Assembly: GCF_014109825.1 (NCBI RefSeq)
Contig: NZ_CP059576.1
Coordinates: 543,001 to 607,000, forward strand
DNA from: Legionella sp. PC997
GTDB lineage: Bacteria; Pseudomonadota; Gammaproteobacteria; Legionellales; Legionellaceae
DNA length: 64,000 nucleotides
Direction of reading: 5' to 3'
Below the pieces are notes generated by a model that saw only the letters and a list, made by a program, of their open reading frames with translations, searched no databases and had not been told where the DNA came from. Below, in pieces: positions 62,420 through 64,000 of the stretch (positions within the stretch are counted from its first letter, which is position 1; each line of letters opens with the position of its first letter). The position numbers and the translations under genes were made by a program.

Positions 62420-63361
62420 ATGATTTTGAATATTACTGCAACGCAATTTCCTGATATGACGCTTGATGATATTGAATACAGTCGAAATATCTATAAAAGC
62501 ATTGATTTCAACTTCGGTAAAGATGCCAGCATTGCATTAAATGAAGCCAATCTGGAGCGATTTACAAGTCGATTTAAGGCGATTCATAGTACTCATGCTA
62601 AACCGCTTGATGGAATCATTACTCTAGGAAGAATGAAAAATGTTTCTCCAGATACCATAAAATTGCTCTTAACTATGGATGATTTTTCAGACATGCTGGA
62701 TTATCGAAGTTTTTTAAAGTTAGTAGTAAGCTCTGATGAAATAGCGCAATTTGTACTCGATAATCCTAAACTTAAAGCAAAACTCGATAGTATTGAACCT
62801 TCGATAGACACCCAAAAATTTAAAAACTCGTGTACAGCAAGGGCGATAATGAAAATACTTTTGGAGCGAGGGAAGATTGAACCAAGTGATTACACACCAA
62901 GCAAAGAATTGGAAATATATAAAGAAATTTGGCTAGAACCGGGAAAAGTCGCCTCACCCGAAAAGATCGTGGATTACTTCCGCAAACATAACCTGGATGC
63001 AATTGGAGTTGAAATTCGAGAGCTATCTAAAGCTTCACTCAATAAATACTCAAAAAACACACTTATAACCTCACTCTATTCATTGTTTAAGACCGATGTT
63101 TCCACAAGAAAAAAAGTAACTCTTGTGGGAATGAGCGAAGCTGATTTTCCTGACGGAATGACCGCGCTGATTGTCATCAATACTGGAGTACTCCATACCT
63201 TATTAGGTAAGAAATGCGATGGGCAGTTTGAAGTGGTCGATCCTCAATTTGGCGACAAAAAATTATATAAGGGATTCATGGATTTTCTTGAAAAAGAGAG
63301 AAGAAGTCTCGGTGTTTTTTTTGAAATTTCTTCGGAGCCTGGGGAAACTTTTAGGCCTTAA
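62420..63361 (+). CDS. Candidate papain-like cysteine protease
   Basis: This 313-residue protein has an arrangement that fits a papain-like fold. FKNSCTARAIMKIL holds C138 at a helix start, GVLHTLLGKK holds H259, and FEVVDPQFGDKK holds D274, giving the order Cys-His-Asp with VVDPxFG as in C39/C58-like peptidases. Overall similarity to a named family was not recognised. It could also be an inactive or transglutaminase-like relative. No signal peptide is present, so a Dot/Icm effector is possible. The start is set by the strong AGGAGGTGA site. Confidence 0.6.
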   Translation: MILNITATQFPDMTLDDIEYSRNIYKSIDFNFGKDASIALNEANLERFTSRFKAIHSTHAKPLDGIITLGRMKNVSPDTIKLLLTMDDFSDMLDYRSFLKLVVSSDEIAQFVLDNPKLKAKLDSIEPSIDTQKFKNSCTARAIMKILLERGKIEPSDYTPSKELEIYKEIWLEPGKVASPEKIVDYFRKHNLDAIGVEIRELSKASLNKYSKNTLITSLYSLFKTDVSTRKKVTLVGMSEADFPDGMTALIVINTGVLHTLLGKKCDGQFEVVDPQFGDKKLYKGFMDFLEKERRSLGVFFEISSEPGETFRP

Positions 63362-63696
63362 GGTTCCCGCAATATAAAACCCTGGTTTCGCTGGAAAAAT
63401 CAGAGCTGCTTCCTTAAAAATCGTTCTTTGTATAACTCTCTTAATAATCCGAATTGCGAGCTGCTTCAGGCTTATGCTCCCACAACCACTTTTCTTTCAA
63501 AAGAAAAATGGCTGAGTACTTCATAGGTGCTAGTATATTCAGCAACAAGGTCAAGATGGAACTCGAGTATTCCTTGGTTGTGGTCAATTCTTTTAAATGA
63601 TGTCCTTGACAAGGACATTGTGAATTACAATAATTTCAGTTGATTTTTTGATAATCACATTGCTGCAGGGATTGCCGGCCCTAACTAGGAAAAAAA
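63362..63696. other. Intergenic region before the omptin gene
   Basis: 335 bases with no convincing gene. It holds the omptin promoter and palindrome at 63600-63634. A 48-codon minus-strand frame at 63472-63618 starts inside that palindrome and is not accepted as a gene. Confidence 0.6.
63600..63634 (+). promoter_or_regulatory. Omptin promoter with palindrome over the -35 box
   Basis: TTGACA at 63606-63611, a 17-base spacer, then AATAAT at 63629-63634 make a near-consensus promoter with a leader of about 55 bases. The -35 box is embedded in a perfect palindrome, ATGTCCTTG-A-CAAGGACAT at 63600-63618, a likely regulator site. Confidence 0.65.
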
Positions 63697-64000
63697 ATGA
63701 ACAATAAAATAGTTATGTTGGCTCTGACCTCCTTATCTTTTACGTATTCGCTCTCTACCTATGCTGCTGATTACAATTTAGATGGCTTATCATTAAGTAC
63801 CTCCGTAGGAATACTTTCCGGAACGGCTCACGAATATGTTTATTATCCAAAAACAAATACTAAGCTAAGCCAGCTCGATTGGCGCATAAAAAATGCTGCA
63901 ATAATTAATGGGGAATTAAATTATGATTTACTCGGGTGGCTTAGCATGAATGGACGAGGCTGGACCACAATAGCAAAAAATAAGGCGGCTATGGATGATT
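63697..64000 (+). CDS. Omptin-family outer-membrane protease, N-terminal part
   Basis: The 101 visible codons start with a signal peptide (MNNKIVMLALTSLSFTYSLS, cleavage near TYAADYN). The mature start reads LSLSTSVGILSGTAHEYVY, SQLDWRIKNAAIINGELNYD and GWLSMNGRGWTT, the first strands of an omptin beta-barrel (OmpT/Pla family), including the conserved SQLDW. Omptins are outer-membrane proteases that need lipopolysaccharide and cut basic sites; several activate plasminogen, and Legionella encodes one. The gene runs off the right edge, so the catalytic Asp/His set is not visible. AGGA precedes the ATG. Confidence 0.9.
   Translation, partial: MNNKIVMLALTSLSFTYSLSTYAADYNLDGLSLSTSVGILSGTAHEYVYYPKTNTKLSQLDWRIKNAAIINGELNYDLLGWLSMNGRGWTTIAKNKAAMDD

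Noticed and set aside
63472-63618. A 48-codon minus-strand frame before the omptin gene
   Set aside because: Its ATG lies inside the promoter palindrome, it has no ribosome site, and the protein resembles nothing I know.
1-64000. CRISPR arrays, tRNA or rRNA genes, insertion-sequence transposases
   Set aside because: No regularly spaced repeats, no cloverleaf or rRNA-like stretches and no transposase reading frames were seen; only the short palindromic repeats stand out.

Overview
The window looks like chromosomal DNA of a Legionella-type gammaproteobacterium. This is inferred from low-GC coding sequence, two ankyrin-repeat genes, F-box-like and protein-kinase-like domains, several large unknown proteins with polar effector-like C-termini, an omptin gene and a CHR transporter. 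No rRNA or tRNA anchors the species, so the genus is a judgement.

Left flank (1-14064). A LysR-type regulator fragment faces a small VOC-fold gene across a near-perfect inverted repeat. Then come an esterase/kinase-like fusion, an unusual cytochrome P450, and a Gdx-type guanidinium exporter preceded by a recognisable guanidine-II (mini-ykkC) riboswitch. Several unknown genes follow, with a GFA-family zinc protein, a GT39/ArnT-like membrane glycosyltransferase and a secreted protein built of three GW...DHH repeats.

Centre (14427-49857). Eight head-to-tail genes, mostly overlapping by a few bases, form a trans-acyltransferase polyketide synthase (PKS) operon. The order is an F-box/aminoglycoside-phosphotransferase-like protein duplicated in tandem, three giant PKS proteins (about 4318, 2514 and 3173 residues), a membrane fatty-acid desaturase, an unknown 204-residue protein, a glyoxalase-II-like metallo-hydrolase and a free-standing malonyl-CoA acyltransferase. 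I count eight ketosynthases (all with Cys-His-His), seven ketoreductases, three C-methyltransferases, three dehydratases with catalytic residues plus one dehydratase-like relic, and eight carrier proteins. There is no integrated AT, enoylreductase, loading module or thioesterase. Malonyl units are presumably supplied by the free AT. Release and starter loading are unexplained. A TylF-type O-methyltransferase converges on the AT gene and may tailor the product.

Right flank (50861-64000). A minus-strand block holds two ankyrin proteins, a 1215-residue kinase-like protein, and a 460-residue protein sharing its C-terminal AGPSGMTS/GGLHS domain; these look like Dot/Icm effector candidates. Then come a small secreted Cys-rich peptide, a CHR-family chromate transporter, an unknown protein, a candidate papain-like cysteine protease, and the start of an omptin whose -35 box lies inside a perfect palindrome.

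The most notable objects are the trans-AT PKS operon opened by a eukaryotic-like F-box/kinase double fusion, a palindromic repeat inserted in frame in a PKS linker, and the pair of proteins sharing an unrecognised domain.
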